Positions 50,812 through 60,316 of a DNA stretch of 64,000 nt are shown here, one piece after another (position 1 is the first letter of the stretch; the number at the start of each line of letters is the position of its first letter). A program made the position numbers and the translations under genes. The notes under the pieces are model-generated. The model had not been told where the DNA came from and did no database searches. It saw nothing but the letters and a program-made list of their open reading frames with translations. This DNA comes from Microvirga zambiensis WSM3693 (GTDB taxonomy: Bacteria > Pseudomonadota > Alphaproteobacteria > Rhizobiales > Beijerinckiaceae), in contig NZ_JAERQD010000023.1 of the NCBI RefSeq assembly GCF_016735695.1, forward strand, positions 39,709 to 103,708. Direction: 5' to 3'.

Positions 50812-51855
50812 GTGAAGATCATGTCCTACGCCATTGCGGCCGGCCTTGCCGTCGCGAGCCTGACGACCACGGCATCTGCAGCCGACATCACCGGCGCAGG
50901 CGCAACCTTCCCGTTCCCGATCTATGCCAAATGGGCCGAGGCCTATAACAAGGAGACCGGGAACCGCATGAACTATCAGTCCATCGGCTCCAGCGGCGGC
51001 ATCCGCCAGATCCGCGCCAAGACGGTCGATTTCGGTGCGACCGATGCTCCGCTGAAGGGCGAGGAGCTTCAGAAGGACGGCTTCGTCCAGTTCCCGGCCG
51101 TCATGGGCGGTGTGGTCGCCGTCTACAACGTCCAGGGCGTTGCCGCCGGCCAGCTCAAGCTGACGGGCGAGGTTCTGGCCGACATCTTCAACGGCAAGAT
51201 CGCCAAGTGGAACGATGCCAAGATCGCCCAGATCAATCAGGGTGTGACGCTTCCCAATTCCGCGATCACCCCGGTCTACCGCTCCGACGGATCGGGCACG
51301 ACCAGCGTGTTCACCACCTACCTGTCGCAGGTTTCCGAAGGCTGGAAGAGCGGCCCCGGCGCCGGCGCCTCCGTCCAGTGGCCCGTCGGCCAGGGCGGCA
51401 AGGGCAACGAGGGCGTCGCCGCTCTCGTGAAGCAGGTTCCGAACTCCATCGGCTATGTGGAATACGCCTACGCCAAGCAGAACAGCATTCCCTTCGCCCA
51501 GCTTCAGAACAAGAACGGCAAGTTCGTGTCGCCGGAAGCCAAGACTTTCCAGGCTGCCGCCGCCAATGCCGACTGGAAGTCGGCGCCCGGCTACGGCATC
51601 TCGCTGACCAACCAGCCCGGCGACGAAGCCTGGCCGATCACCGCACCGACCTTCATCCTGGTTCCCAAGAATCCCGAGAAGCCCGAGCAGGTGGCCGAGG
51701 CCCTGAAGTTCTTCGACTGGTCCTTCAAGAACGGCGACAAGATGGCCGTCGAGCTCGACTACGTGCCGCTCCCGACCCCGCTGAAGGATCAGGTGCGCGC
51801 GACCTGGAAGAGCGAGATCAAGAACGCCTCGGGCCAGGCCGTCTTCACGCAGTAA
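50812..51855 (+). CDS. pstS: Phosphate ABC transporter periplasmic binding protein
   Basis: A 347-residue phosphate-binding protein with a signal peptide (MSYAIAAGLAVASLTTTASA). The phosphate site is seen as GAGATFPFPIYAKWAEAY, SIGSSGGIRQI, DFGATDAPL and YRSDGSGTTSVFTTYL. GTG 50812 is preferred, with caggaga 6 bases upstream; ATG 50794 has no site. First gene of pstSCAB-phoU-phoB behind the Pho box. Confidence 0.96.
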   Translation: MKIMSYAIAAGLAVASLTTTASAADITGAGATFPFPIYAKWAEAYNKETGNRMNYQSIGSSGGIRQIRAKTVDFGATDAPLKGEELQKDGFVQFPAVMGGVVAVYNVQGVAAGQLKLTGEVLADIFNGKIAKWNDAKIAQINQGVTLPNSAITPVYRSDGSGTTSVFTTYLSQVSEGWKSGPGAGASVQWPVGQGGKGNEGVAALVKQVPNSIGYVEYAYAKQNSIPFAQLQNKNGKFVSPEAKTFQAAAANADWKSAPGYGISLTNQPGDEAWPITAPTFILVPKNPEKPEQVAEALKFFDWSFKNGDKMAVELDYVPLPTPLKDQVRATWKSEIKNASGQAVFTQ

Positions 51856-51890
51856 TCTGATCTCGATCGAACAACAAAGCGGATCGGCGA

Positions 51891-52865
51891 ATGGTAGCTC
51901 TCTCGCAAGAACGTCTCGTGTCGAGCGCGGCTTCTCCCGCTCGCCGATCCCCGCCGCCGGGCCGTGACCGGCTCTTCCGCCTCGCGAGCCTTGGATCGGC
52001 CCTTCTGGTGCTGATCGTGCTCGCAGGCATCCTCGGCTCGATGATCTATGGCGGCCTGCCCGCCTTCCGCGAGTTCGGCCTCGGCTTCATCACCTCGAGC
52101 GTCTGGAACGTCAACGAGGATCAGTACGGCGCCTGGGTCGCCATCGTCGGCACTCTCTCGACGGCACTGATCGCCCTCGTCATCGGCGTGCCTCTTTCCC
52201 TCGGCATCGCGATCTTCCTCACGCAGCTCTGCCCGCCCTGGCTCAAGCGCCCTGTGGCGACCACCATCGAGCTGCTCGCTGCCGTGCCAAGCATCATCTA
52301 CGGCATGTGGGGCCTCTTCGTTTTCGCGCCCCTCTTCGCGAACTACGTTCAGATCCCGGTCTCGAACATCGTTGAGGGCATGCCCATCGTCGGCACCATT
52401 CTTTATGCACGCACGCCCTCCGGCGTCGGCATCCTGACGGCCGGCATCATTCTCGCGATCATGATCATTCCTTTCATCGCCTCGATCGCGCGCGACATTC
52501 TCGATCAGATCCCCTCGGTGCTGCGCGAGAGCGCCTACGGCATCGGCTGCACAACCTGGGAAGTGGTGCGCAATGTGCTGCTGCCGCAGGCCGGGGTAAG
52601 CATCATCGGCGCGATCATGCTCGGCCTCGGCCGCGCGCTCGGCGAGACGATGGCGGTCACCTTCGTGGTCGGCAACGCCAACCGCCTGTCCGGCTCGATC
52701 TTCGATCCAGGCTCCACCATCGCCTCGCGGATCGCCAACGAGTTCAACGAGGCTATCGGCCTGCAGCTCAACGCGCTGATGGCCCTGGGCTGCATCCTGT
52801 TCCTGGTCACGTTCGCCGTGCTGGTGCTCGCCCGGCTCCTCGTGTCGCGCGTGAAGGTCGGTTAG
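51891..52865 (+). CDS. pstC: Phosphate ABC transporter permease PstC
   Basis: A 324-residue inner-membrane permease. Six hydrophobic helices, the first after an Arg/Pro-rich cytosolic start ([19 protein letters not shown]). The ABC-contact EAA-like loop is [20 protein letters not shown] and the family motif [18 protein letters not shown] is present. Pairs with PstA; starts 35 bases after pstS. Confidence 0.95.
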   Translation: MVALSQERLVSSAASPARRSPPPGRDRLFRLASLGSALLVLIVLAGILGSMIYGGLPAFREFGLGFITSSVWNVNEDQYGAWVAIVGTLSTALIALVIGVPLSLGIAIFLTQLCPPWLKRPVATTIELLAAVPSIIYGMWGLFVFAPLFANYVQIPVSNIVEGMPIVGTILYARTPSGVGILTAGIILAIMIIPFIASIARDILDQIPSVLRESAYGIGCTTWEVVRNVLLPQAGVSIIGAIMLGLGRALGETMAVTFVVGNANRLSGSIFDPGSTIASRIANEFNEAIGLQLNALMALGCILFLVTFAVLVLARLLVSRVKVG

Positions 52866-52875
52866 GGAGATGACC

Positions 52876-53778
52876 ATGGATACCGCACTGCCAGCGCGCG
52901 TCGCACCGACGACCGTCGCTCCTGCTCCCTGGGGCCGGGTGCGCCGCAGCCGCCATGTGGCCAATCAGGCTCTCAAGATCATCTGCACCCTGTTCACGAT
53001 CCTCGGCGCCACCGTGCTCGGCTGGATCCTGCTCATGCTTCTCTACGAGGGCATCGGCGGGCTCTCGCCAGCGGTGTTCACCGAGACGACGCCAGGGCCC
53101 GGAAGCCAGGGCGGCGGCATCGCCAACGCCCTCGTGGGCAGCCTCATCCTCACGTTCCTCGGCATCGTCGTGGCGACACCCGTCGGCGTTCTTGCCGGCA
53201 CTTATCTTGCAGAGTACGGCAAGGGCTCCAAGCTCGCCGAGATCATCCGCTTCGTGAACGATATCCTGCTCGCGGCGCCCAGCATTCTCATCGGCCTCTT
53301 CGTCTACATGCTCATGGTGCAGCCCATGGGCGGCTATTCCGGCTGGGCCGGCGGCGTGGCGCTGGCGATCATCGCGGTGCCCGTCATCGTGCGCACAACC
53401 GAAGATATGCTGCGCCTCGTGCCGGGTTCCCTGCGCGAGGCCGGAGCGGCACTCGGCGCGCCCATGTCGACAGTGATCATCCACATCAGCTGGAAGGCGG
53501 CCCGCGCCGGCATGGTCACCGGCATTCTGCTCGCCACGGCCCGCATCGCCGGCGAGACGGCTCCGCTGCTCTTCACGGCCCTCAACAACAATTTCTGGTT
53601 CAACCCGACCCTGATGGGCGGTGTCTCGAACCTGCCGGTCATGATCTTCCAGTTCGCCCTGTCGCCTTACGAGAACTGGCGCGAACTCGCCTGGGCCGGC
53701 GCCCTCATCATCACCATGTCGATCCTGGCGCTGTCGGTCGTCGCGCGCCTGCTCCTGAGGAAGGATAAAGCCCGATGA
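52876..53778 (+). CDS. pstA: Phosphate ABC transporter permease PstA
   Basis: A 300-residue inner-membrane permease with six helices. The EAA-type loop is [20 protein letters not shown], with the preceding [23 protein letters not shown] 52876 is chosen because the agggag sequence lies 6 bases before it; ATG 52870 directly abuts that sequence. The stop overlaps the pstB start as ATGA. Confidence 0.95.
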   Translation: MDTALPARVAPTTVAPAPWGRVRRSRHVANQALKIICTLFTILGATVLGWILLMLLYEGIGGLSPAVFTETTPGPGSQGGGIANALVGSLILTFLGIVVATPVGVLAGTYLAEYGKGSKLAEIIRFVNDILLAAPSILIGLFVYMLMVQPMGGYSGWAGGVALAIIAVPVIVRTTEDMLRLVPGSLREAGAALGAPMSTVIIHISWKAARAGMVTGILLATARIAGETAPLLFTALNNNFWFNPTLMGGVSNLPVMIFQFALSPYENWRELAWAGALIITMSILALSVVARLLLRKDKAR

Positions 53779-54593
53779 GCACCATTGCCCTCAACACGAG
53801 CAGCGCCATCGGAAATGCGGCCGCTGCGGATGCCAGTGCGCCGGTGCGCATCGCCGTCAAGGACCTCAATTTCTATTACGGTGACTTCCGCAGCCTGAAG
53901 GACATCTCGCTCGATTTCTACGACCGGCAGGTCACGGCTCTCATCGGCCCTTCCGGCTGCGGGAAGTCTACGCTGCTGCGCACCTTCAACCGCATCTACA
54001 GCCTTTATCCCGAGCAGCGCGCCGAGGGGCAGATCCTGCTCGACGGGCAGAACGTGCTCTCGCCTTCCGTCGACGTCAACGAGCTGCGCGCCCGCGTCGG
54101 CATGGTGTTCCAGAAGCCGACGCCGTTCCCCATGTCGATCTACGACAACATCGCCTTTGGCATCAAACTCTACGAGAAACTGTCGAAGTCCGAGCTCGAC
54201 GACCGTGTCGAGGAGGCCCTGCGCAAGGCGGCTTTGTGGGACGAGGCGAAGGACAAGCTGCGCCAGTCGGGCATGGGCCTGTCGGGCGGCCAGCAGCAGC
54301 GCCTGTGCATCGCGCGCACCATCGCGCAGCGCCCCGAGGTGATCCTGCTCGACGAGCCGACCTCGGCGCTCGACCCGATCTCCACCGGCAAGATCGAGGA
54401 GCTGATCGAGCAGCTCCGTTCCGAATTCACCATCGTGATCGTCACGCACAACATGCAGCAGGCGGCGCGCATCTCGCAGTTCACGGCCTTCATGTATCTC
54501 GGCGAGCTCGTGGAATTCGGGCCGACCACCAGGATGTTCATGAACCCGGTCAAGAAGCAGACTCAGGATTACATCACGGGCCGCTTCGGCTGA
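53775..54593 (+). CDS. pstB: Phosphate ABC transporter ATPase
   Basis: A 272-residue cytosolic ATPase of the phosphate importer. Walker [11 protein letters not shown]-loop [16 protein letters not shown], signature [19 protein letters not shown], Walker [14 protein letters not shown] and the switch His in [13 protein letters not shown] are all intact. The first 27 residues are an Ala/Ser-rich lead. Translationally coupled to pstA. Confidence 0.97.
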   Translation: MSTIALNTSSAIGNAAAADASAPVRIAVKDLNFYYGDFRSLKDISLDFYDRQVTALIGPSGCGKSTLLRTFNRIYSLYPEQRAEGQILLDGQNVLSPSVDVNELRARVGMVFQKPTPFPMSIYDNIAFGIKLYEKLSKSELDDRVEEALRKAALWDEAKDKLRQSGMGLSGGQQQRLCIARTIAQRPEVILLDEPTSALDPISTGKIEELIEQLRSEFTIVIVTHNMQQAARISQFTAFMYLGELVEFGPTTRMFMNPVKKQTQDYITGRFG

Positions 54594-54621
54594 TCGAAGC
54601 ACTTCAACGGAGGCGTCTCCC

Positions 54622-55335
54622 ATGGCGGAGCATATCGTCAGCTCCTACGACAACGACCTGCAGGGATTGCGGCAGCGCATCTCCGAGATGGGCGGCATCG
54701 CCGAGAAGATGCTCGTCGATTCCATCGCGGCGCTGGTGCGCCATGACAAGGCGCTCGCTCAGGTGGTCGTTGCCTCCGACAAGCGCCTCGACGTGCTGCA
54801 GCGCGAGGTGGAGGAGAATGCCATTCTCACCATCGCCCGGCGCCAGCCGCTCGCCATCGACCTGCGCGAGACCATCTCGGCGATCCGCATCTCCGGCGAT
54901 GTCGAGCGCATCGGCGACATGGCGAAGAACATCGGCAAGCGGGCGCTCGCCATCGGCGACGACTTTCAGCCGCAGAAGATCGTCGTCGGTCTCCAGCACA
55001 TGGGCGACCTCGTCCTCGCGCAGCTCAAGGACGTTCTCGACGCCTATGCGCAGAAGGACACCGCGAAGGCCCTCGACGTGTGGAAGCGCGACGGCGCCAT
55101 CGACGCGCTCTACACCTCGCTGTTCCGGGAGCTCCTGACCTATATGATGGAAGACCCGCGCAACATCTCGTTCTGCACGCATCTTCTCTTCTGCGCCAAG
55201 AACATCGAGCGCATCGGCGACCACACCACCAACATCGCCGAGACGGTCCACTATCTCGTCACGGGCGAGACGCTCGCCATCGACCGGCCCAAGAACGACC
55301 GCTCCATCGATACGACGGTTGGAATCGGAGCCTGA
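54622..55335 (+). CDS. phoU: Phosphate-specific regulator PhoU
   Basis: A 237-residue all-helical protein made of two three-helix repeats. The metal-binding E/D-x-x-x-D motifs are seen in RISGDVERIGDMAKNIGK and CAKNIERIGDHTTNIAETVH. It links the Pst transporter to PhoR and dampens the Pho response under sufficient phosphate. It lies 28 bases after pstB and 2 bases before phoB. Confidence 0.96.
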   Translation: MAEHIVSSYDNDLQGLRQRISEMGGIAEKMLVDSIAALVRHDKALAQVVVASDKRLDVLQREVEENAILTIARRQPLAIDLRETISAIRISGDVERIGDMAKNIGKRALAIGDDFQPQKIVVGLQHMGDLVLAQLKDVLDAYAQKDTAKALDVWKRDGAIDALYTSLFRELLTYMMEDPRNISFCTHLLFCAKNIERIGDHTTNIAETVHYLVTGETLAIDRPKNDRSIDTTVGIGA

Positions 55336-55337
55336 CC

Positions 55338-56054
55338 ATGGGACCGCGCGTTCTGATCGTGGAGGACGAGGAGCCGTTGATGCTCCTCCTGCGCTACAAC
55401 CTCGAAGCCGAGGGCTACGAGGTGGACGGCGTCTCTCGCGGTGACGAGGCCGAGATCCGCCTGCGGGAGCAGGTGCCCGACATCGTGCTGCTCGACTGGA
55501 TGCTGCCAGGTCTATCCGGGATCGAGCTGTGCCGGCGCATCCGCGCGCGCACCGAAACCGAGCGCCTGCCCGTGATCATGCTCACGGCGCGGGGCGAAGA
55601 GGGCGACCGCATCCGCGGCCTGTCCACCGGCGCGGACGACTACATCGTCAAGCCGTTCTCGGTGCCGGAGCTGCTGGCGCGGGTGCGCGCGCTCCTGCGC
55701 CGGACGAAGCCGACCCATATCGCAACGCTGCTGAGATCGGGCGATATCGAGCTCGACCGCGAGACCCACCGTGTGCGCCGCTCCGGCCAGGAGCTGCATC
55801 TTGGCCCGACCGAGTTCCGCCTGCTGGAATTCCTGATGCAGAGCCCCGGACGTGTCTTCTCCCGCGAGCATCTGCTCAATGCGGTCTGGGGCCACGACGT
55901 CTATATCGACGAGCGTACCGTCGACGTGCATGTCGGCCGCCTGCGCAAGGCGATCAACCTGCCGCGCCGGCCCGACCCCATCCGCACCGTGCGCGGTGCC
56001 GGCTATTCCTTCGACGAGACTTTCGCCCGCGAGGAGCAGGCGCTGGACGCTTGA
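55338..56054 (+). CDS. phoB: Phosphate regulon response regulator
   Basis: A 238-residue OmpR/PhoB-type regulator. The receiver domain (residues 1-120) has the acidic pocket VEDEEP, phosphorylated Asp in IVLLDWMLPGLSG, Thr in IMLTARGEEGD and Lys in DDYIVKPFS. The winged-helix DNA-binding domain follows (LGPTEFRLLEFLMQSPGRVF, RTVDVHVGRLRKAI, RTVRGAGYSF). It activates genes with Pho boxes such as the one before pstS. It is the last gene before a strong terminator. Confidence 0.96.
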   Translation: MGPRVLIVEDEEPLMLLLRYNLEAEGYEVDGVSRGDEAEIRLREQVPDIVLLDWMLPGLSGIELCRRIRARTETERLPVIMLTARGEEGDRIRGLSTGADDYIVKPFSVPELLARVRALLRRTKPTHIATLLRSGDIELDRETHRVRRSGQELHLGPTEFRLLEFLMQSPGRVFSREHLLNAVWGHDVYIDERTVDVHVGRLRKAINLPRRPDPIRTVRGAGYSFDETFAREEQALDA

Positions 56055-56080
56055 GATCAAGGGCCGAGAACAAACAAAAA

Positions 56081-56113
56081 GGCCGCGCCGAGTATCATCG
56101 GCGCGGCCTTTTT
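56081..56113. terminator. Strong bidirectional rho-independent terminator
   Basis: A perfect 11-bp stem (ggccgcgccga / tcggcgcggcc) with a 6-base loop is followed by TTTTT and preceded by AAAAA, between the convergent phoB and gcrA genes. Confidence 0.95.
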
Positions 56114-56127
56114 GAAGCTCTCTAAGT

Positions 56128-56667
56128 TTAAGCCCTGGCCAGCTTCCGCTCGCGCTTGCGGTCGGCCACCGGCTGATAGGCGATGCGGGCGTGATGGTTG
56201 CAATAGGGCAGGCCGGTGATGGAACGCGCGCCGCAGAAGCGGAATTCCGGCTTGGTCGGATCGCCCATGGGCCAGCGGCACATGGACTCGCGCAGATCCA
56301 TGATGGTCACGCGCTCCGACATGGGGATCGCGATGTCGTCTTCCGCGAAGACCTCGGGCACGTCGGCCACGGGCTGCAGCGGGATCGGTGCGATCACCAC
56401 GTTGCTGCTGTGCACCTGGGCCGTGATCGGAGCCGGAGCGCTGGGCGCGCGGGTCGCCTTGCGGGCGCGGGTCGCAGCCGCCGAGGCGGCAGGCTTCGCG
56501 TCCTTGGCCCGGCCGGACAGGCCGAGACGGTGAACCTTCCCGATGACCGCATTGCGGGTCACGTTGCCAAGCTCGGCGGCGATCTGGCTCGCGCTCAAAC
56601 CGTCGGTCCAGAGCTTCTTGAGAAGCTCGACCCGCTCATCCGTCCAAGTTGCGCCCGCATCCATCAT
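56128..56667 (-). CDS. gcrA: GcrA cell-cycle regulator
   Basis: A 179-residue DNA-binding regulator unique to alphaproteobacteria. The N-terminal helix-turn-helix domain has the signature WTDERVELLKKLW, GLSASQIAAELGNVTRNAVI and GKVHRLGLSGR. The C-terminal RNA-polymerase-binding part has SMCRWPMGDPTKPEFRFCG and PYCNHHARIAYQP. GcrA binds sigma70 holoenzyme at promoters containing methylated GANTC sites and times gene expression with DNA replication. The start at 56667 (ATG, followed by a second ATG at 56664) has ggagg 9 bases upstream. Convergent with phoB. Confidence 0.96.
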   Translation of the reverse strand: MMDAGATWTDERVELLKKLWTDGLSASQIAAELGNVTRNAVIGKVHRLGLSGRAKDAKPAASAAATRARKATRAPSAPAPITAQVHSSNVVIAPIPLQPVADVPEVFAEDDIAIPMSERVTIMDLRESMCRWPMGDPTKPEFRFCGARSITGLPYCNHHARIAYQPVADRKRERKLARA

Positions 56668-56705
56668 TTTTAATCTGCCTCCATCGCTGGCAGCCTTCAA
56701 GCTCA

Positions 56706-56968
56706 GAATCCCGGATGCCTCGCGGACAGGGTTTTTACGTCCGACCGCGTTTGCGAGGGTCGCTCCTGAGGGTGAAAGCCGCCGCACGAATGTCCGTACT
56801 CGACTGACCCGAAGTTACAGGATGGGTGGACTCCGGCGCAAGAGTCCCCGAACAGGCCATGTCGTTTTCCCCAAGGAACTCGCCAAGCTCCAGGAAGCGG
56901 CAAAAATTCCTTGTGATGAGTCAGTTCATTTCTCTTGAATTGACAGGGTCTCGTGCCTGATTAGAATC
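56706..56968. promoter_or_regulatory. Cluster of five GANTC (CcrM methylation) sites
   Basis: GANTC sequences occur at 56706, 56829, 56842, 56918 and 56964 in the 385-base divergent spacer between gcrA and argD; no gene was found there. CcrM methylates GANTC in alphaproteobacteria, and GcrA acts at such sites, so cell-cycle control (including gcrA itself) is a natural reading. Confidence 0.6.
56940..56967 (+). promoter_or_regulatory. Strong sigma70-like promoter of argD-argF-hslO
   Basis: TTGACA at 56940-56945, 16-base spacer, TAGAAT at 56962-56967. One base after the -10 box completes a GANTC site (56964-56968), so adenine methylation falls inside the -10 element. Transcription should begin near 56974. 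Confidence 0.7.
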
Positions 56969-56976
56969 CCCGCTGT

Positions 56977-57008
56977 GCCGCCCCCGCTGGGGCGGCGCTT
57001 TCTTTTTC
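56977..57008 (+). terminator. GC hairpin with T-rich tail at the start of the argD transcript
   Basis: An 8-bp stem gccgcccc / ggggcggc with loop cgct (56977-56996), followed by the T-rich tttctttttc (56999-57008). It lies just after the predicted start of transcription and 45 bases before the argD GTG. It looks like an attenuator or 5' stabiliser; a terminator of a very short upstream RNA is possible. Confidence 0.6.
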
Positions 57009-57052
57009 GGGGCCCGGGTGCGACCTTGGGCCTCTCAAGGCGGAGACGACCT

Positions 57053-58261
57053 GTGACATCGCCATTGCTGCCGACCTACGCACGCGCCGAGCTTTCCTTC
57101 GAGAAAGGGGAGGGGCCCTGGCTCTACGGCCGAGATGGCGAGCGATATCTCGATTTCGGCGCCGGCATCGCCGTCAATGCCCTGGGCCACGCCCATCCGC
57201 ACTTGGTGCAGGCACTGACCGAGCAGGCCACCAAGGTCTGGCACACCTCGAACCTCTTCCAGATCCCGGAAGGCGAGCGGCTGGCCAAGCGGTTGGTGGA
57301 GAACACCTTCGCGGATGTGGTCTTCTTCTCCAATTCCGGCGCCGAGGCGAACGAGGCGGCCATCAAGATGGCTCGCAAGTACCATGCCGCGAAGGGCCAT
57401 CCGGAGCGCTTCCGCATTGTCACCTTCGAAGGCGCCTTCCATGGCCGCACGCTCGCGACCATCGCCGCCGGCGGCCAGGCCAAGTATCTGGAGGGCTTCG
57501 GCCCGAAGGTGGAAGGCTTCGACCAGGTGCCCGTCGACGATCTCAAGGCTCTCAAGGCCGTCATCGGTCCCGAGACCGCTGCCCTCATGATCGAGCCGAT
57601 CCAGGGCGAGGGCGGCGTCCGCACCGTGTCCAATGCCTTCATGCGCGAGCTGCGCAGTCTCTGCGACGAGCACGGTCTGCTCCTGATCTTCGACGAGATC
57701 CAGACCGGCGTCGGCCGCACCGGCAAGCTCTTCGCATATGAATCGACCGGCGTGACGCCCGACATCATGTCCGTGGCGAAGGGCATCGGCGGCGGCTTCC
57801 CGATGGGCGCCTGCCTCGCCACGGCGGACGCCGCCAAGGGCATGACGGTGGGCACCCACGGCACCACCTTCGGCGGCAACCCGCTTGCCATGGCCGTCGG
57901 CAACGCGGTGCTCGACGTCATCCTGGCGCCGGGCTTCCTGAAGGAGGTCGAGCGCAAGGGCCTGCTGCTCAAGCAGCGCCTGGCCGAGCTGAAGGACCGC
58001 CATCCGAGCGTCATCGCCGACGTACGCGGCCAGGGTCTCATGATGGGCCTGCGCACCGTGGTGCCCAATACGGAATTCGTCACCGCTGCCCGTGCCGAGA
58101 AGCTGCTTCTGATCGGCGCCGGCGACAACGTGGTCCGTCTCCTGCCGCCTCTGATCGTCGGCGATGCCGATATCTCTGACGCCGTCAATCGTATCGATGC
58201 CGCGTGCCTCGCCATCGAAGCTGAGCAGAAAGCCCATGCTCAGCAGGGAGCCGTTCAATGA
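57053..58261 (+). CDS. argD: Acetylornithine aminotransferase
   Basis: A 402-residue PLP aminotransferase of subgroup II in arginine synthesis. Features: [80 protein letters not shown], the PLP Lys in [20 protein letters not shown], and [17 protein letters not shown]. The GTG at 57053 is the family start (residues then SPLLPTYA) with ggag 8 bases upstream; the longer frame to 56975 overlaps the hairpin. Its stop overlaps argF as ATGA. Confidence 0.96.
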   Translation: MTSPLLPTYARAELSFEKGEGPWLYGRDGERYLDFGAGIAVNALGHAHPHLVQALTEQATKVWHTSNLFQIPEGERLAKRLVENTFADVVFFSNSGAEANEAAIKMARKYHAAKGHPERFRIVTFEGAFHGRTLATIAAGGQAKYLEGFGPKVEGFDQVPVDDLKALKAVIGPETAALMIEPIQGEGGVRTVSNAFMRELRSLCDEHGLLLIFDEIQTGVGRTGKLFAYESTGVTPDIMSVAKGIGGGFPMGACLATADAAKGMTVGTHGTTFGGNPLAMAVGNAVLDVILAPGFLKEVERKGLLLKQRLAELKDRHPSVIADVRGQGLMMGLRTVVPNTEFVTAARAEKLLLIGAGDNVVRLLPPLIVGDADISDAVNRIDAACLAIEAEQKAHAQQGAVQ

Positions 58262-59184
58262 AGACCCGTCACTTCCTCGATCTCAGCGACTTTTCCGGCG
58301 CCGAGATCCGGCATCTCCTGAATATCGGTCTCGAGCTGAAGGCCAAGCGCCGCCGCGGCGAGAAGGCCAAGGATCGCCCGCTCGAGGGCAAGGTCCTGGC
58401 GATGGTGTTCGACAAGCCCTCCACCCGCACCCGCGTGTCCTTCGATGTGGGCATGCGCGAGCTTGGCGGCGAAACCCTGATGCTCACGGGCAAGGAGATG
58501 CAGCTCGGCCGCGGCGAGAGCATCGCCGACACGGCGCGGGTTCTCTCGCGCTATGTGGACGCCATCATGATCCGCACCCTCGACCATGCCATGGTGACGG
58601 AGCTCGCCCAATACGCCTCGATCCCTGTGATCAACGGCCTCACCAAGACGACGCATCCGTGCCAGATCATGGCCGACATCATGACCTTCGAGGAGCATCG
58701 CGGCTCCATTCAAGGGCGCACCGTGGCCTGGACGGGCGATTCCAACAACGTGCTCGCTTCCTGGGTCCATGCGGCCGCGCGGCTGGATTTCTCCCTGAAG
58801 ATCGCATCGCCGCCGGAACTTGCCCCGCGTCCCGAGCTTTTGTCCTGGGCGAAACAGGAAGGGGCCCGGATCAGCGTGACCACCGATGCCTATGAAGCCG
58901 TCGAAGGCGCCCATGCCGTCGTCACCGATTGCTGGGTGTCCATGGGCGACGACGACGAGTTCCGCCGCCAGAACCTGCTGAAGCCCTATCAGGTCAACGG
59001 CAGGCTGATGGGCGTGGCCGACAAGGAAGCACTCTTCATGCATTGCCTTCCCGCCCATCGCGGCGAGGAGGTCACGGACGAGGTCATGGACGGCCCGCAA
59101 TCCGTGGTCTTCGACGAGGCCGAGAACCGGCTGCACGCGCAGAAGGGGATCCTGGCCTGGTGTCTCGGAGCGGCAAACGCATGA
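58258..59184 (+). CDS. argF: Ornithine carbamoyltransferase
   Basis: A 308-residue cytosolic enzyme joining carbamoyl phosphate and ornithine to citrulline. The carbamoyl-phosphate loop is [20 protein letters not shown], the DHAMV and [16 protein letters not shown] segments and the ornithine-site DCWVSMGDD follow, and [15 protein letters not shown] is the C-terminal active-site loop. It overlaps argD by four bases and hslO by four bases, so the three are translationally coupled. Confidence 0.97.
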   Translation: MKTRHFLDLSDFSGAEIRHLLNIGLELKAKRRRGEKAKDRPLEGKVLAMVFDKPSTRTRVSFDVGMRELGGETLMLTGKEMQLGRGESIADTARVLSRYVDAIMIRTLDHAMVTELAQYASIPVINGLTKTTHPCQIMADIMTFEEHRGSIQGRTVAWTGDSNNVLASWVHAAARLDFSLKIASPPELAPRPELLSWAKQEGARISVTTDAYEAVEGAHAVVTDCWVSMGDDDEFRRQNLLKPYQVNGRLMGVADKEALFMHCLPAHRGEEVTDEVMDGPQSVVFDEAENRLHAQKGILAWCLGAANA

Positions 59185-60170
59185 GCCAGGCTTCGTTCGA
59201 AGGACATGACGACGTCGTCCTGCCGTTCTCGGTCGAGCCGCTCGACGTGCGCGGGCGTGTCGTGCGTCTCGGGGCTTCCATCGACACCATTATTACCCGC
59301 CACGGCTATCCCGATCGCGTCGCGCGCGTCATCGGCGAGGCGGCCGCGCTCACCGCCATGCTTGGCGCCTCGCTCAAGCTCGAAGGCCGCTTCCAGCTGC
59401 AGACCAAGACCGACGGCATCATCGACATGGTCGTCGTCGACTTCAACGCGCCGGATCGCCTGCGCGCCACGGCGCGGTTCGACAAGGACAGGCTCGAGGC
59501 TCTCGGCTCGGCCGCTGCAGGGACCGGCGAACTCCTGGGCACCGGCTACCTCGCCATGACCATCGATCAGGGCTCCGAGCGCAGCCGTTACCAGGGTGTC
59601 GTGGCGCTGCAGGGCCAGGGCTTCGAGGAAGCGGCGCACGAATATTTCCGCCAGTCCGAGCAGATCCCGACGCAGGTGCGCCTGGCCGTCGCGGAGCAGT
59701 TCGAGGAGGGCCGCCAGACCTATCGCGCCGGCGGCCTGATGATCCAGTTCCTGCCGTCGTCTCCCGAGCGGCAGCGCCAGGCCGATCTCCATCCCGGCGA
59801 CATCCCGGAAGGACATCCGTCGAACGACCTGTCGAAGCCCGCCGAGGACGATGCCTGGGTCGAAGCCAAGTCGCTCGTCGCGACGGTAGAAGATCACGAA
59901 CTGATAGACCCGGCGGTGTCGAGCGAGCGGCTGCTCTACCGCCTTTTCCACGAGCGCGGCGTGCGCGTGTTCGAAGGCCAGCACGTGCATGAGGAATGCA
60001 CCTGCTCGCATGAGCGCATCATGGGCATGATGCGTCGCTTCTCACCGGAAGATCGCCGCGACATGGTCGGCGACAACGGCCGCATCGGCATCACATGCGA
60101 GTTCTGCTCGCGCTTCTACGATCTCGACCCGGTCGAGGTCGAGGCCGAGATCGCGAAGTCGGAAACCTAG
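59181..60170 (+). CDS. hslO: Redox-activated chaperone Hsp33
   Basis: A 329-residue cytosolic chaperone activated by oxidation. The Zn-binding cysteines in the C-terminal domain are [19 protein letters not shown] and [12 protein letters not shown], the C-x-C and C-x2-C pairs that form disulphides on stress. The N-terminal domain has [19 protein letters not shown] and [17 protein letters not shown] 59181 overlaps the argF stop (ATGA). Confidence 0.96.
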   Translation: MSQASFEGHDDVVLPFSVEPLDVRGRVVRLGASIDTIITRHGYPDRVARVIGEAAALTAMLGASLKLEGRFQLQTKTDGIIDMVVVDFNAPDRLRATARFDKDRLEALGSAAAGTGELLGTGYLAMTIDQGSERSRYQGVVALQGQGFEEAAHEYFRQSEQIPTQVRLAVAEQFEEGRQTYRAGGLMIQFLPSSPERQRQADLHPGDIPEGHPSNDLSKPAEDDAWVEAKSLVATVEDHELIDPAVSSERLLYRLFHERGVRVFEGQHVHEECTCSHERIMGMMRRFSPEDRRDMVGDNGRIGITCEFCSRFYDLDPVEVEAEIAKSET

Positions 60171-60196
60171 CACTAACGACACTGCAAAAAACACGC

Positions 60197-60298
60197 ACCT
60201 CATCCTGAGGAGCAGCGAAGCTGCGTCTCGAAGGAGCTTCCAGAGTGCACTGGATCCTCCTTCGAGACGGTCGCTGCGCGACCTCCTCAGGATGAGGT
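60197..60298. repeat. Dispersed palindromic repeat of about 100 bases
   Basis: acctcatcctgagga (60197-60211) and its complement tcctcaggatgaggt (60284-60298) close a long hairpin with an inner repeat gtctcgaaggag / ctccttcgagac. The sequence type cctcatcctgagga is, to my memory, a common dispersed element in Methylobacterium, Microvirga and Bradyrhizobium genomes. It lies between convergent hslO and argE and can act as a terminator. Confidence 0.75.
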
Positions 60299-60316
60299 CA
60301 GAGCAGTTTGATCAGA

